NCBI RefSeq assembly: GCF_039521365.1
Contig: NZ_BAAACF010000002.1
Coordinates: 1 to 64,000, forward strand
Source: Clostridium_AW malenominatum
Lineage (GTDB): Bacteria > Bacillota > Clostridia > Clostridiales > Clostridiaceae
Direction of reading: 5' to 3'
Length of the DNA stretch: 64,000 bases
Each line of letters opens with the position of its first letter. Within the stretch, counting starts at the first letter, position 1. Shown one piece after another: positions 1-8,078 of the stretch. A program made the translations under genes and the position numbers. The notes beneath the pieces were generated by a model that did not search any database, had not been told where the DNA came from, and saw nothing but the letters and a program-made list of their open reading frames with translations.

Positions 1-25
1 TGAGCCAGGATCAAACTCTCAATTT
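1..25 (-). rRNA. 16S ribosomal RNA, 5' end only
   Basis: Read on the minus strand, the first bases give AGAGTTTGATCCTGGCTCA, the universal sequence near the 5' end of bacterial 16S rRNA (27F primer site). By comparison with the E. coli 5' end the mature RNA should begin at about position 25. The rest of the gene, and presumably the rest of the rRNA operon, lies outside the window to the left. Confidence 0.95.
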
Positions 26-148
26 TAAAGTTGACCTTTTGCTCAAGATGATATTTTTATCATCCATTATTTTGATTCTTTATAGAATCGACTGGCTTAA
101 TGTACTCTGTTTAATTTTCAAAGACCATTGCCCCTAAAGGACTACTTT
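26..148 (-). other. 16S rRNA leader region
   Basis: This is the transcribed leader between the rRNA promoter and the mature 16S 5' end. It contains the stretch CTTTGAAAATTAAACAG at roughly 109-125 on the minus strand, a motif often seen ahead of 16S in clostridia and probably part of antitermination or processing. No gene is seen here. Between the promoter and the murD terminator (178-381) I also see nothing I can name. Confidence 0.6.
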
Positions 149-177
149 ATATTATCATTTGCGCTTTACATTGTCAA
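149..177 (-). promoter_or_regulatory. rRNA operon promoter (SigA type)
   Basis: On the minus strand TTGACA (172-177) and TAATAT (149-154) are separated by 17 bases. This is an almost consensus SigA promoter about 120 bases upstream of the 16S 5' end. Further upstream promoters may exist but none as clear was seen. Confidence 0.8.
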
Positions 178-381
178 GAAGATTTTTAATATTAAATTAA
201 CTTATTTAATCTCTTTGAACTTAGTAAGTGAAATGACAAAAGCTATTCTATCATATAAGCCTATATTGGACATGCATTGAGTTATTGTTATTTTACATTA
301 TTTCTATAATACTTACTCTACCTTTGTTTTTCGTATAAATTCATATATAGATACACCAGATACAGTTGAAAGTTATACTAT

Positions 382-420
382 AAAAAAAGAATTAAAAGTT
401 TACTTAAACTCTTAATTCTT
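382..420 (-). terminator. Rho-independent terminator after murD
   Basis: An inverted repeat with arms at 387-401 and 406-420 is followed on the minus strand by a run of seven T (382-388). It lies just past the murD stop codon and separates murD from the rRNA operon. Confidence 0.8.
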
Positions 421-436
421 ATCTATAAATATTTAG

Positions 437-1816
437 TTATTCAATATTGTTTACTATAGCTTTAAATTTATTTCCTCTTTCCTCAAAATTAGCAAACATA
501 TCAAAGCTTGCACAAGCAGGAGAAAGAGATACCACATCTCCTCTTGAAGATATCTTTAAAGACACTTCAACAGCTTCTTCAAGAGAATCTACTATATATA
601 TAGGTATTGCGCAGTTATTTTTTTTCATAATATCTTCAAAAACTTTTCTTATCTTATCTTTTGTAGTCCCTAAAAGAACTAAACTTTTTAAAAAGCTATA
701 TCCCTCTTCCGCTAGTTCATCAAAGGATATATTTTTATCATATCCACCTGCAATTAGTATAATAGGCTTGTTAAAAGCTTTAAGCGCAGCTAAAGTCCTT
801 GTTGGGCTTGAAGCTATTGAATCATTATAAAAATCTACTTCCTTTACTCTCTTAACAAACTCCATTCTATGGGGGACTCCTGAAAAGTTTATTGCTACTT
901 TTCTCATAGCTTCTATAGATACTTCACCACTAACACAGCAAAATGCAGCTAAAAGATTTTCTACATTATGCATTCCCTTCAGCTTCATTTCTGACACATT
1001 GCAAATCTTCTTGTCACCATTGAACAAGTCCCCTTGATTATAATAAGCTCCATTTAAAAGCTTATCCTTTATACTAAATTGAATAACTTTTCCTTTACTC
1101 TCCTTAGTCATTTCATTTGTTATTTCATTATCTTTATTTAAAATTAATAAGCTATCCTCTTCTGCAAATTTAAATATATTCTTTTTAGCATTTATATATT
1201 CTTCCATATCCTTATGTATATCTAAATGATTTGGACTTATATTAGTAATCAATGCTACATCTATTGAACATTCTATTGTCATTAATTGAAAGCTAGATAA
1301 CTCTAGTACTACCTTATCATCTTCTTTTATCTCTTCAATTCTAGCAAACAAAGGAGTTCCTATATTTCCTCCTACCCATGTATTATATCCCTCTTCCTTA
1401 AGCATATTATATACAAGTGTAGTAGTAGTGGTCTTTCCATCGCTTCCTGTTATTCCAAAAACTTTAGCTGGACAATATCTTATAAATTCCTCCATCTCCG
1501 AGGTTATATACGCTCCACTTTCTTTAGCCTTTAATAATTCAGGTAAATCTGCTCTCATAGATGGGGTTTTAAATATAACATCATATCCTTCTAACTTATT
1601 TAAATAATCTCCTCCTAAAACTAAGTCTATATTTTTATCTTTTAAATCTACTGCTACTTTTCCTAATTGCTCCTCAGTTTTTTTATCAAAAGCTGTAACT
1701 TTAGCACCTAATTTTATTAGTAGATCTATTAAAGGTCTATTGCTCACTCCTACTCCTAGTACAGCAGTTTTCTTATTTCTTATATACTCCTTAAATTCAT
1801 CAAAGTTTCTTTTCAT
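437..1816 (-). CDS. murD: UDP-N-acetylmuramoylalanine--D-glutamate ligase
   Basis: This cytoplasmic Mur ligase adds D-glutamate to UDP-MurNAc-L-alanine in peptidoglycan precursor synthesis. At 459 residues the length is normal. An N-terminal Rossmann-like nucleotide domain (AVLGVGVSN near residue 20) is followed by the ATP-binding loop GITGSDGKTTT at about 121-131 and the motif SPNHLDIH in the central domain. A longer reading frame starts four codons upstream, but its first codons are the Shine-Dalgarno GGAGGG itself, so the ATG at 1816 is chosen. The gene stands alone, with its own terminator on the left and a long gap on the right. Finding murD apart from the main division and cell-wall cluster is not unusual in clostridia. 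Confidence 0.95.
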   Translation of the reverse strand: MKRNFDEFKEYIRNKKTAVLGVGVSNRPLIDLLIKLGAKVTAFDKKTEEQLGKVAVDLKDKNIDLVLGGDYLNKLEGYDVIFKTPSMRADLPELLKAKESGAYITSEMEEFIRYCPAKVFGITGSDGKTTTTTLVYNMLKEEGYNTWVGGNIGTPLFARIEEIKEDDKVVLELSSFQLMTIECSIDVALITNISPNHLDIHKDMEEYINAKKNIFKFAEEDSLLILNKDNEITNEMTKESKGKVIQFSIKDKLLNGAYYNQGDLFNGDKKICNVSEMKLKGMHNVENLLAAFCCVSGEVSIEAMRKVAINFSGVPHRMEFVKRVKEVDFYNDSIASSPTRTLAALKAFNKPIILIAGGYDKNISFDELAEEGYSFLKSLVLLGTTKDKIRKVFEDIMKKNNCAIPIYIVDSLEEAVEVSLKISSRGDVVSLSPACASFDMFANFEERGNKFKAIVNNIE

Positions 1817-1992
1817 ATTTCCCTCCAAATTAATTCAGTTTCTAATATAAATTATATCATCTTTAGCCCATTCTATATAATTAAAATATAAAATTCATCC
1901 TTTTTTATAGCGTCAAATTTATTATTATTTGTATGTCGAACTAAGTCGAAATTGTGAGAATAAATTTAATATAAAGACTTTTTTATCGGTTA

Positions 1993-2022
1993 TTGCAATA
2001 TTATGCATTGCTGTGTTATACT
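1993..2022 (+). promoter_or_regulatory. Candidate promoter for plus-strand small RNA
   Basis: TTGCAA (1993-1998) and TATACT (2017-2022) lie 18 bases apart, and the -10 is preceded by TGT, giving an extended -10 (TGnTATACT). It points toward the plus-strand terminator at 2107-2141 and there is no open reading frame between them. Confidence 0.5.
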
Positions 2023-2028
2023 AAGAAT

Positions 2029-2141
2029 GTGCCGTAAGGAAACATTAATATAATTCCCCAAGTTTTAATTGAACATATAACATATCCCCATGATTAAACC
2101 CTATTTAGCCGGTATAGATACGTAGTACCGGCTCTTTTTTT
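2029..2141 (+). ncRNA. Candidate small RNA with C-rich motifs
   Basis: The 389-base gap between murD and glyQS holds a stand-alone plus-strand transcription unit: an extended -10 promoter, about 113 bases with no credible reading frame, and a strong terminator (GC-rich stem, then seven T). The predicted RNA has three C-rich stretches in otherwise A/U-rich sequence (TTCCCCAAG near 2054-2062, ATCCCCATG near 2084-2092, AACCCTA near 2097-2103). In Gram-positive trans-acting small RNAs such as RsaE/RoxS, similar C-rich loops pair with Shine-Dalgarno regions. The family is not recognised. The promoter and terminator are seen in the sequence; the RNA and its role are inferred. Confidence 0.45.
2107..2141 (+). 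terminator. Rho-independent terminator on plus strand
   Basis: The perfect 8-bp stem AGCCGGTA / TACCGGCT (2107-2114 and 2126-2133), with an 11-base loop, is followed by CTTTTTTT. No plus-strand protein gene lies upstream, so it most likely ends the candidate small RNA. Confidence 0.8.
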
Positions 2142-2161
2142 ATACTTTTTTATATAGACGC

Positions 2162-2205
2162 AAAAAAGAGGAAGTTATGTTTCTATTCATAACTCCCTCT
2201 TTTTT
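2162..2205 (-). terminator. Terminator after glyQS
   Basis: A 12-bp stem (2168-2179 with 2188-2199) is flanked by A-runs and T-runs on both sides. It can therefore stop transcription in either direction. It sits directly after the glyQS stop codon. Confidence 0.8.
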
Positions 2206-2206
2206 A

Positions 2207-3598
2207 TTAAAACTCCATCTTATCTTGTATATATTTTACTAGCTCATTTATATTCAATCTGATTTGTTCCATAGTATCTCTATCCCTTATTGTTACAGTA
2301 TTATCCTCTAGAGTATCAAAATCCACTGTAATGCAGAAAGGAGTTCCTATTTCATCTTCTCTTCTATATCTTTTACCTATGCTACCAGCTTCATCATAAT
2401 CTACATTGAAGTGTTTTGATAACATCGCATATACTTCTGTTGATTTTTCTGATAGTTTTTTTGTTAATGGAAGCACTGCAGCTTTAAATGGTGCTAATGC
2501 TGGATGTAATCTCAACACCGTTCTAACATCTCCATCTTCTAATTCCTCTTCGTCATAAGCATCTGCTAAAAAGGCTAGCGTTACTCTGTCTGCTCCTAAA
2601 GATGGCTCTACACAATAAGGAACATATCTTTTGTTAGTAACTGGATCTAAGTAAGTTAAATCCTCTCCTGAATGTTTCATATGTTGATTTAAGTCATAGT
2701 CAGTTCTGTCTGCAATTCCCCAAAGCTCTCCCCATCCAAATGGGAATAAATATTCTATATCTGCAGTAGCTTTGCTGTAAAAAGATAATTCTTCTGCAGC
2801 ATGATCTCTAAATCTTAAATTATCTTGTTTCATTCCAAGATTTAATAAGAAGTTCCAGCAATAATCTTTCCAATACTTAAACCATTCTAAATCTGTATCT
2901 GGTTCACAGAAAAACTCAAGCTCCATTTGTTCAAATTCTCTTGTTCTAAAAGTAAAGTTTCCTGGAGTTATTTCATTTCTAAAAGACTTACCTATCTGAG
3001 CTATACCAAAAGGCAGTTTCTTTCTCGTAGTTCTTTGAACGTTTTTGAAGTTTACAAAAATACCTTGAGCTGTTTCTGGTCTTAAGAATATTTCTGACTT
3101 AGCATCATCCGTTACACCTTGAAAGGTTTTAAACATAAGATTAAACTTTCTTATATCTGTATAATTTTTCTTACCACATTTAGGACAAACTATATTGTTT
3201 ACATCTATATATTCTTTTAATTGTTCATTACTCCATCCATCAGCAGATGCAACTTCAGCACCTAACTCTGACATATGATCTTCAACAAGTTTATCTGCTC
3301 TAAATCTAGCCTTGCACTCTTTACAATCCATCAATGGATCTGAGAATCCCCCTACATGTCCAGATGCAACCCATACTTCTCTATTCATAAGAATTGCACA
3401 GTCCACCCCTACGTTATATGGGCTTTCTTGAACAAACTTTTTCCACCAAGCTTTTTTAACATTATTTTTAAATTCCACACCAAGAGGACCATAATCCCAT
3501 GAGTTTGCAAGTCCGCCATATATCTCTGACCCCGGGAATATAAAACCTCTATTTTTAGCTAAAGCTACTACTTTATCCATAGTTTTTTGAAATGACAT
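2207..3598 (-). CDS. glyQS: Glycine--tRNA ligase, dimeric type
   Basis: This is a class II aminoacyl-tRNA synthetase that charges tRNA-Gly in the cytoplasm. The single 463-residue chain is of the alpha2 type, not the alpha2beta2 GlyQ/GlyS type. Visible features are the N-terminal class II core, two CxxC pairs (CKECK and CPKCGKK) likely to bind zinc, motif 2 FRNEITPG followed by FRTREFEQME, and a C-terminal anticodon-binding domain starting around LHPALAPFKAAVLPL. The Shine-Dalgarno GGAGG lies 7 bases before the ATG. Expression is evidently controlled by the T-box leader directly upstream. A strong terminator follows, so it is a single-gene unit. Confidence 0.95.
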   Translation of the reverse strand: MSFQKTMDKVVALAKNRGFIFPGSEIYGGLANSWDYGPLGVEFKNNVKKAWWKKFVQESPYNVGVDCAILMNREVWVASGHVGGFSDPLMDCKECKARFRADKLVEDHMSELGAEVASADGWSNEQLKEYIDVNNIVCPKCGKKNYTDIRKFNLMFKTFQGVTDDAKSEIFLRPETAQGIFVNFKNVQRTTRKKLPFGIAQIGKSFRNEITPGNFTFRTREFEQMELEFFCEPDTDLEWFKYWKDYCWNFLLNLGMKQDNLRFRDHAAEELSFYSKATADIEYLFPFGWGELWGIADRTDYDLNQHMKHSGEDLTYLDPVTNKRYVPYCVEPSLGADRVTLAFLADAYDEEELEDGDVRTVLRLHPALAPFKAAVLPLTKKLSEKSTEVYAMLSKHFNVDYDEAGSIGKRYRREDEIGTPFCITVDFDTLEDNTVTIRDRDTMEQIRLNINELVKYIQDKMEF

Positions 3599-3825
3599 AA
3601 TTTTTCCTCCTTCATATCTTATTTTTTTGTATAAAAAAAGCAGTTACCATAAGGGACGAAAGAAATTCTTCCGCGGTTCCACCCTTTTTGGCAACAGCCC
3701 TACTCTCAACAAACACATTCAAAAGTTCCCTTCATAATAAAATTTTAGCTATTTTCACCAACCATAGCCTCTCTTAAAAATTACTATTATTACTCTTCTC
3801 CATCATCATGCACTATATTCATTTA
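3599..3825 (-). promoter_or_regulatory. T-box riboswitch leader of glyQS
   Basis: The minus strand carries the T-box sequence AGGGTGGAACCGCGG (3671-3685), which pairs with the uncharged tRNA acceptor end. A competing terminator is visible: an arm at about 3683-3702 pairs with 3640-3655 and is followed by seven T (3633-3639). Upstream, AGAGAGG...GGTGAAAAT marks the stem I region. From the family, uncharged tRNA-Gly should stabilise the antiterminator and let glyQS be transcribed. The specifier codon could not be assigned with certainty by eye. Confidence 0.92.
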
Positions 3826-3831
3826 AAATAT

Positions 3832-3859
3832 ATTTTATCAGAACTCAAATCATTGTCAA
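3832..3859 (-). promoter_or_regulatory. Promoter of the glyQS T-box transcript
   Basis: TTGACA (3854-3859) and TAAAAT (3832-3837) are 16 bases apart on the minus strand. The predicted start near 3825 gives a leader of about 227 bases, a normal T-box length. Confidence 0.7.
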
Positions 3860-3883
3860 TACTTAATTATCAAAAAATAAAAA

Positions 3884-3958
<75 letters not shown>

Positions 3959-3976
3959 ACGTTTATTACAAGACTT

Positions 3977-4004
3977 ATTATATCATAACTTTTTTTAAAT
4001 GCAA
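3977..4004 (-). promoter_or_regulatory. Promoter of tRNA-Asn
   Basis: TTGCAT (3999-4004) and TATAAT (3977-3982) are spaced by 16 bases on the minus strand. The -10 is preceded by TGA, an extended -10. It lies about 18 bases upstream of the tRNA. Confidence 0.7.
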
Positions 4005-4014
4005 GTGTTTTTTT

Positions 4015-4048
4015 AAAAAAGACATTGGTTTTATCCAATGTCTTTTTT
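4015..4048 (-). terminator. Terminator after lysS
   Basis: The stem GACATTGG / CCAATGTC (4021-4028 and 4035-4042) has a 6-base loop and is flanked by A6 and T6. It therefore works on the minus strand and could work on both. It closes the greA-lysS unit. Confidence 0.85.
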
Positions 4049-4055
4049 GTATTAA

Positions 4056-5567
4056 TTATTGATTATTAGTAGGTTTCATAGTAGGGAATAATATAACGTC
4101 TCTTATGGAATGTGCATCCGTCAAGAACATTACAAGTCTATCTACACCTATTCCTAATCCGCCAGTTGGAGGCATTCCTATTTCTAGGGAATTTATGAAG
4201 TCTTCGTCCATCATATAAGCCTCATCATCGCCTAGTTCTTTTTCCTGTAATTGTTGCATAAATCTTTCCTTCTGAACTATAGGATCATTTAATTCTGAGT
4301 ATGCATTGCATATTTCTCTTCCATATATGAATCCTTCAAATCTTTCGGTATATTCAGGATTTCCTCTTTTAACTTTTGTTAGTGGGGATATTTCTACTGG
4401 ATAATCTAATATAAACGTTGGTTGAATCATATGTTTTTCTGCATATTCTTCAAACATAGCATTTAATATATCCCCTTTAGTGCAGTCTTTTAATTCCTTC
4501 TTTAATTCAACTCTCTTAGCTTTTACAATTTCTCTAGCTTCTTCATGAGTTTTAATTTCATTGAAATCTATTCCTGCATATTCCTTTACCGCATCCACCA
4601 TAGTTATTCTTCTCCACGGTGGAGTTAAATCAATGTCAGTTCCTTGATAGTTTATTTTAGTAGTTCCACAAACCTTTTGGGCTACATAAGCTACCATATT
4701 CTCTGTAATTTCCATCATATCATTATAATCTGCATAGGCTTCATATAATTCTATCATAGTAAATTCCGGATTATGTCTTATACTTATTCCTTCATTTCTA
4801 AAGTTTTTACCTATTTCATATACCCTTTCAAATCCACCTACAATCAATCTCTTTAAATAAAGCTCTGTTGCTATTCTTAAGTACATATCTATATCTAAAG
4901 TATTGTGATGAGTAACAAAAGGCCTAGCCGCAGCCCCACCTGCAATTGGCGAAAGAACAGGCGTTTCTACTTCTAAATAATCTCTAGCATCTAAGAATTC
5001 TCTTATAGCTTTGATAGTTTCTATTCTCTTAAAGAATGTTTCTCTAACTTCTGCGTTCATTATTAAGTCTACATATCTTTGTCTGTATCTTAGATCTGGA
5101 TCCTTCAGTCCATGCCATTTTTCTGGAAGTGGCTTTAATGACTTAGAAAGTAGTTGAAAGTCCATAATATGTACAGAAACTTCTCCTGTTTTTGTTCTAA
5201 AAACTGTTCCTGTTATAGATACAAAATCTCCAATATCAAAGGTTTTATATTCTTTTAATTTCTCTTCTCCAACATCGTTAATTTTTATATATAATTGAAT
5301 TTTACCGTATCTGTCATGTATATCTGAAAAACCAGCCTTACCATGAACTCTTTTAGACATAAGTCTTCCTGCTACAGTAACCTCTTTTCCATCAAGGCTT
5401 TCAAAATCCTCTTTTATTTGTTTTGATGTGTGTGTTCTATTAACCTTATAAACATCAAATGGATCCTTACCTGCAGCCTGAAGATCAAAAAACTTTTGTC
5501 TTCTTTCCTTAATCAACTGATTAAATTCTTGTTCTTCTGTAATTAAATTCTTTTCTTCATTAGACAT
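4056..5567 (-). CDS. lysS: Lysine--tRNA ligase, class II
   Basis: This enzyme charges tRNA-Lys in the cytoplasm. The N-terminal OB-fold anticodon-binding domain (around VTVAGRLMSKRVHGKAGF) is followed by the class II catalytic domain. Motif 2 reads FRNEGISIRHNPEFTMIE and motif 3 lies in GGLGIGVDRLVMFLTD near the C terminus. The 503-residue length is typical. The frame is open six codons further, but the upstream ATG overlaps the Shine-Dalgarno GGAGG, so the second ATG (MSNEEKN) at 5567 is chosen. Its SD spacing of 11 bases is a little long. It follows greA by about 20 bases and is probably cotranscribed, an arrangement common in Firmicutes. Confidence 0.95.
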   Translation of the reverse strand: MSNEEKNLITEEQEFNQLIKERRQKFFDLQAAGKDPFDVYKVNRTHTSKQIKEDFESLDGKEVTVAGRLMSKRVHGKAGFSDIHDRYGKIQLYIKINDVGEEKLKEYKTFDIGDFVSITGTVFRTKTGEVSVHIMDFQLLSKSLKPLPEKWHGLKDPDLRYRQRYVDLIMNAEVRETFFKRIETIKAIREFLDARDYLEVETPVLSPIAGGAAARPFVTHHNTLDIDMYLRIATELYLKRLIVGGFERVYEIGKNFRNEGISIRHNPEFTMIELYEAYADYNDMMEITENMVAYVAQKVCGTTKINYQGTDIDLTPPWRRITMVDAVKEYAGIDFNEIKTHEEAREIVKAKRVELKKELKDCTKGDILNAMFEEYAEKHMIQPTFILDYPVEISPLTKVKRGNPEYTERFEGFIYGREICNAYSELNDPIVQKERFMQQLQEKELGDDEAYMMDEDFINSLEIGMPPTGGLGIGVDRLVMFLTDAHSIRDVILFPTMKPTNNQ

Positions 5568-5586
5568 AGTATATCTTTCCTCCATA

Positions 5587-6066
5587 TCAATCTTTTCTTA
5601 CTGATAGTATTTCATATTTACTTACTCCATCCGGAACTGAAACTTCCACTATATCTCCTATACCTTTTCCTATAAGAGCTTTCCCTACTGGAGACTCATT
5701 GGAAATTTTATTTTCCATAGGATCTGCTTCTGCGGAGCCTACCATGAAAAATTCTACTTCTTCATCAAACTCATAATCCTTTACTTTTACAATAGTTCCT
5801 ACACTAACAATATTTTCAGGTATTTCGCTTTCATCAATTATAGATGCATTCTTAAGCATATTTTCAAGTTGCATTATTCTTCCTTCAACAAAAGCTTGTT
5901 CATTTTTTGCTTCATCATATTCAGAGTTCTCACTTAAGTCTCCAAAAGATAATGCAACCTTTATTTTTTCTGTTATCTCTTTTCTTTTAACTGTTTTTAA
6001 ATACTCTAATTCATCTTCTAATTTTTTAACTCCCTCATATGTCATGATATATTTTTTATCACTCAT
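5587..6066 (-). CDS. greA: Transcription elongation factor GreA
   Basis: GreA enters the secondary channel of RNA polymerase and stimulates cleavage of backtracked RNA. The N-terminal coiled coil carries the characteristic acidic tip GDLSENSEYDEAK, and the FKBP-like C-terminal domain includes SPVGKALIGKGIGDIVEV. The length of 159 residues is exactly the family norm. A strong Shine-Dalgarno (GGGGAG) sits 6 bases before the ATG. lysS follows immediately, so the two probably form an operon. Confidence 0.95.
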   Translation of the reverse strand: MSDKKYIMTYEGVKKLEDELEYLKTVKRKEITEKIKVALSFGDLSENSEYDEAKNEQAFVEGRIMQLENMLKNASIIDESEIPENIVSVGTIVKVKDYEFDEEVEFFMVGSAEADPMENKISNESPVGKALIGKGIGDIVEVSVPDGVSKYEILSVRKD

Positions 6067-6212
6067 TTTTTTCTCCCCTTTTAAATTCTTTTAATGTAAT
6101 ACCTCTATATATTATTATGTTGCCTTAATATTTATGCCTTAACACAAAGCAACTATTTAACAATCATTTAAGTTATTATAAATCACCCTAATAATCAATG
6201 TCAACTTATGCA

Positions 6213-7040
6213 CTATTTAAATAATAGTACTTTGTTATTAAATAGTATGTGATTTAAGTAAACCCCATTATACCGTAAAGATTTTTCTACATCCTTTTCT
6301 TCCATTTGACAAAGTATCGCTCCTAATAGCTCTAAGGAAATTCCATTTTCACCAAACCAAGGAGTAAAGTAAGTAACATCATTTATATATTGTAAGCTAC
6401 TATTTTCACCAACAAATAAATTGTCTAAAAACCAGGTAGGTTTTTCCGTTTTTAAATTCTCTTTTTTTGATGTTACTATAAAATCTCCAAGCTTTAGAGC
6501 ATAATCTTTGTCTTTGGTAACTATAGGTGATATACCGTAATTCGCCATTACATAATCAGACAACGTCATAGCCTTCGGAATATTATTTGTTAAAAATACT
6601 ATATATTTAGCAAATTTAGAAATTGTCATAACACTTTCATAAACTGATGGATCTACAGGGTCATATATTACTACACAGCCACTTCTTATACTCTTATTAT
6701 TTAATCTAAATATAGTTTGTATAGTTGAAGTTATGCTATAAGCTAAAAGGTCTTTTTGAAACTTACTATAAAAATTATAATCCACTTTCCTCCATACCCT
6801 AGGCGCTATATATCCACTTTCTTTTTTAAAATATCTTTTTGCTGTTTCAATATTTTTAATGTATGCATTGAGATTGAGATTCATGGGAAATTTTATATTC
6901 TTTATATTTAAGTTTAAATCTTTTACATAATGTTCATCAGTTAACTTAATAGTTAATCTATCTTTTACCCTTGCGACTATATCATGTCTTTCATATACCT
7001 TACAATTTTTAGGTTGTTCAATTAAAAGTATAGGCTTCAT
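6213..7040 (-). CDS. Conserved-looking protein of unknown function
   Basis: I do not recognise this 275-residue protein. It has no signal peptide and no membrane segment. Its composition is ordinary for a cytoplasmic protein, rich in lysine and asparagine like its neighbours. The C-terminal half has alternating hydrophobic strands (CVVIYDPVDPSVYESV, YIVFLTNNIP) that suggest an alpha/beta fold, then SPIVTKDKDYALKLGDFIV. The start is supported by AAGGA ten bases before the ATG. It lies between dusB, with a 58-base gap, and greA, and may be cotranscribed with dusB. The frame is intact and coding looks real. Any function would be a guess. Confidence 0.8.
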   Translation of the reverse strand: MKPILLIEQPKNCKVYERHDIVARVKDRLTIKLTDEHYVKDLNLNIKNIKFPMNLNLNAYIKNIETAKRYFKKESGYIAPRVWRKVDYNFYSKFQKDLLAYSITSTIQTIFRLNNKSIRSGCVVIYDPVDPSVYESVMTISKFAKYIVFLTNNIPKAMTLSDYVMANYGISPIVTKDKDYALKLGDFIVTSKKENLKTEKPTWFLDNLFVGENSSLQYINDVTYFTPWFGENGISLELLGAILCQMEEKDVEKSLRYNGVYLNHILFNNKVLLFK

Positions 7041-7098
7041 AATACTATATCCTTTACATTGATATAGTCTATTTATATGATTATTGCCTTTATATAAT

Positions 7099-8070
7099 TC
7101 AATCTTTCATTACATATTCTTTGTAACTTTCCAATATACTTATTAAATTATACGCCTTATCTTCTGAATTTACTAAAGTTTTTATTTTAGTACAATCTTT
7201 TAAACCTTTTATATACCAAGCAATATGTTTTTTCATTTCTCTTACAGCCTTATTCTCTCCATGATAATGTATAGCTCTTTTTACATGCTCTATACAAGTG
7301 TCTATTATCTCTTGATCACTGGGATGAGTTACAGGCTTACCATTTAGTTTTTGGTGAATTTGCTTAAATATCCAAGGGTTTCCTAAGGCTCCTCTACCAA
7401 TCATTATTCCATCACAATTTGTAACTTTTACTATTCTCTCTGCATCTTCAGGATTAAATACATCTCCATTTCCTATTACAGGAATGGACACACTTTCTTT
7501 TACTCTTCTTATTATTTCCCAGTCAGCTTCTCCTTCATACATCTGCTGTCTTGTCCTTCCATGAATAGTAATACAATCTACACCAGATTCTTCCAATATT
7601 TTTGCGAACTCTACGGCATTGATATTATTTTCGTCATACCCTTTTCTAAACTTGACCGTTACAGGTTTATTCGTAGAAGCTTTTACCCTCTTTACTATTT
7701 CTGATGCCAACTTTGGATTTTTCATCAAAGCAGCTCCCTCTCCATTTTTCACTATCTTAGGAGCAGGGCATCCCATATTTATATCAATTAAGCATATATC
7801 TTCAATATGGTTAAAATAATCACATATTCTCCCCATAACTTCTGGTTCATGACCGAAAATCTGAACAGCTATAGGAACCTCATCTTTAGAAAACCGCAAC
7901 ATTTCCTTAGTATTTTCATTATTATAGTCTAGAGCTTTAGCACTTATCATCTCAGTATATACAAGACCACAGCCCTTTTCTTTGCACAACCCTCTAAAAG
8001 CTATATCTGTAACTCCAGCTAGTGGAGCTAAAAAAACATTATTTTCAAATTCTAAATTGGATATTTTCAT
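7099..8070 (-). CDS. dusB: tRNA-dihydrouridine synthase, DusB type
   Basis: This FMN-dependent enzyme reduces specific uridines in the tRNA D-arm to dihydrouridine. The TIM barrel begins with the FMN motif APLAGVTD at residues 15-22. The catalytic cysteine is Cys101 in NMGCPAPKIV, and IHGRTRQQMYEGEADW and GNGDVF are further family motifs. At 323 residues the length fits the DusB/Dus1 family. The stop of coaX lies only a few bases upstream, so coaX and dusB are an operon. The same order, coaX and dus upstream of lysS, occurs in B. subtilis with other genes between. Confidence 0.93.
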   Translation of the reverse strand: MKISNLEFENNVFLAPLAGVTDIAFRGLCKEKGCGLVYTEMISAKALDYNNENTKEMLRFSKDEVPIAVQIFGHEPEVMGRICDYFNHIEDICLIDINMGCPAPKIVKNGEGAALMKNPKLASEIVKRVKASTNKPVTVKFRKGYDENNINAVEFAKILEESGVDCITIHGRTRQQMYEGEADWEIIRRVKESVSIPVIGNGDVFNPEDAERIVKVTNCDGIMIGRGALGNPWIFKQIHQKLNGKPVTHPSDQEIIDTCIEHVKRAIHYHGENKAVREMKKHIAWYIKGLKDCTKIKTLVNSEDKAYNLISILESYKEYVMKD

Positions 8071-8078
8071 TAAGAGTT

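Noticed and set aside
447..830. Plus-strand open frame antisense to murD
   Set aside because: It is the complement of a well-conserved gene, has no ribosome site, and its protein is low-complexity Ser/Leu/Ile of the kind produced by reading AT-rich genes backwards.
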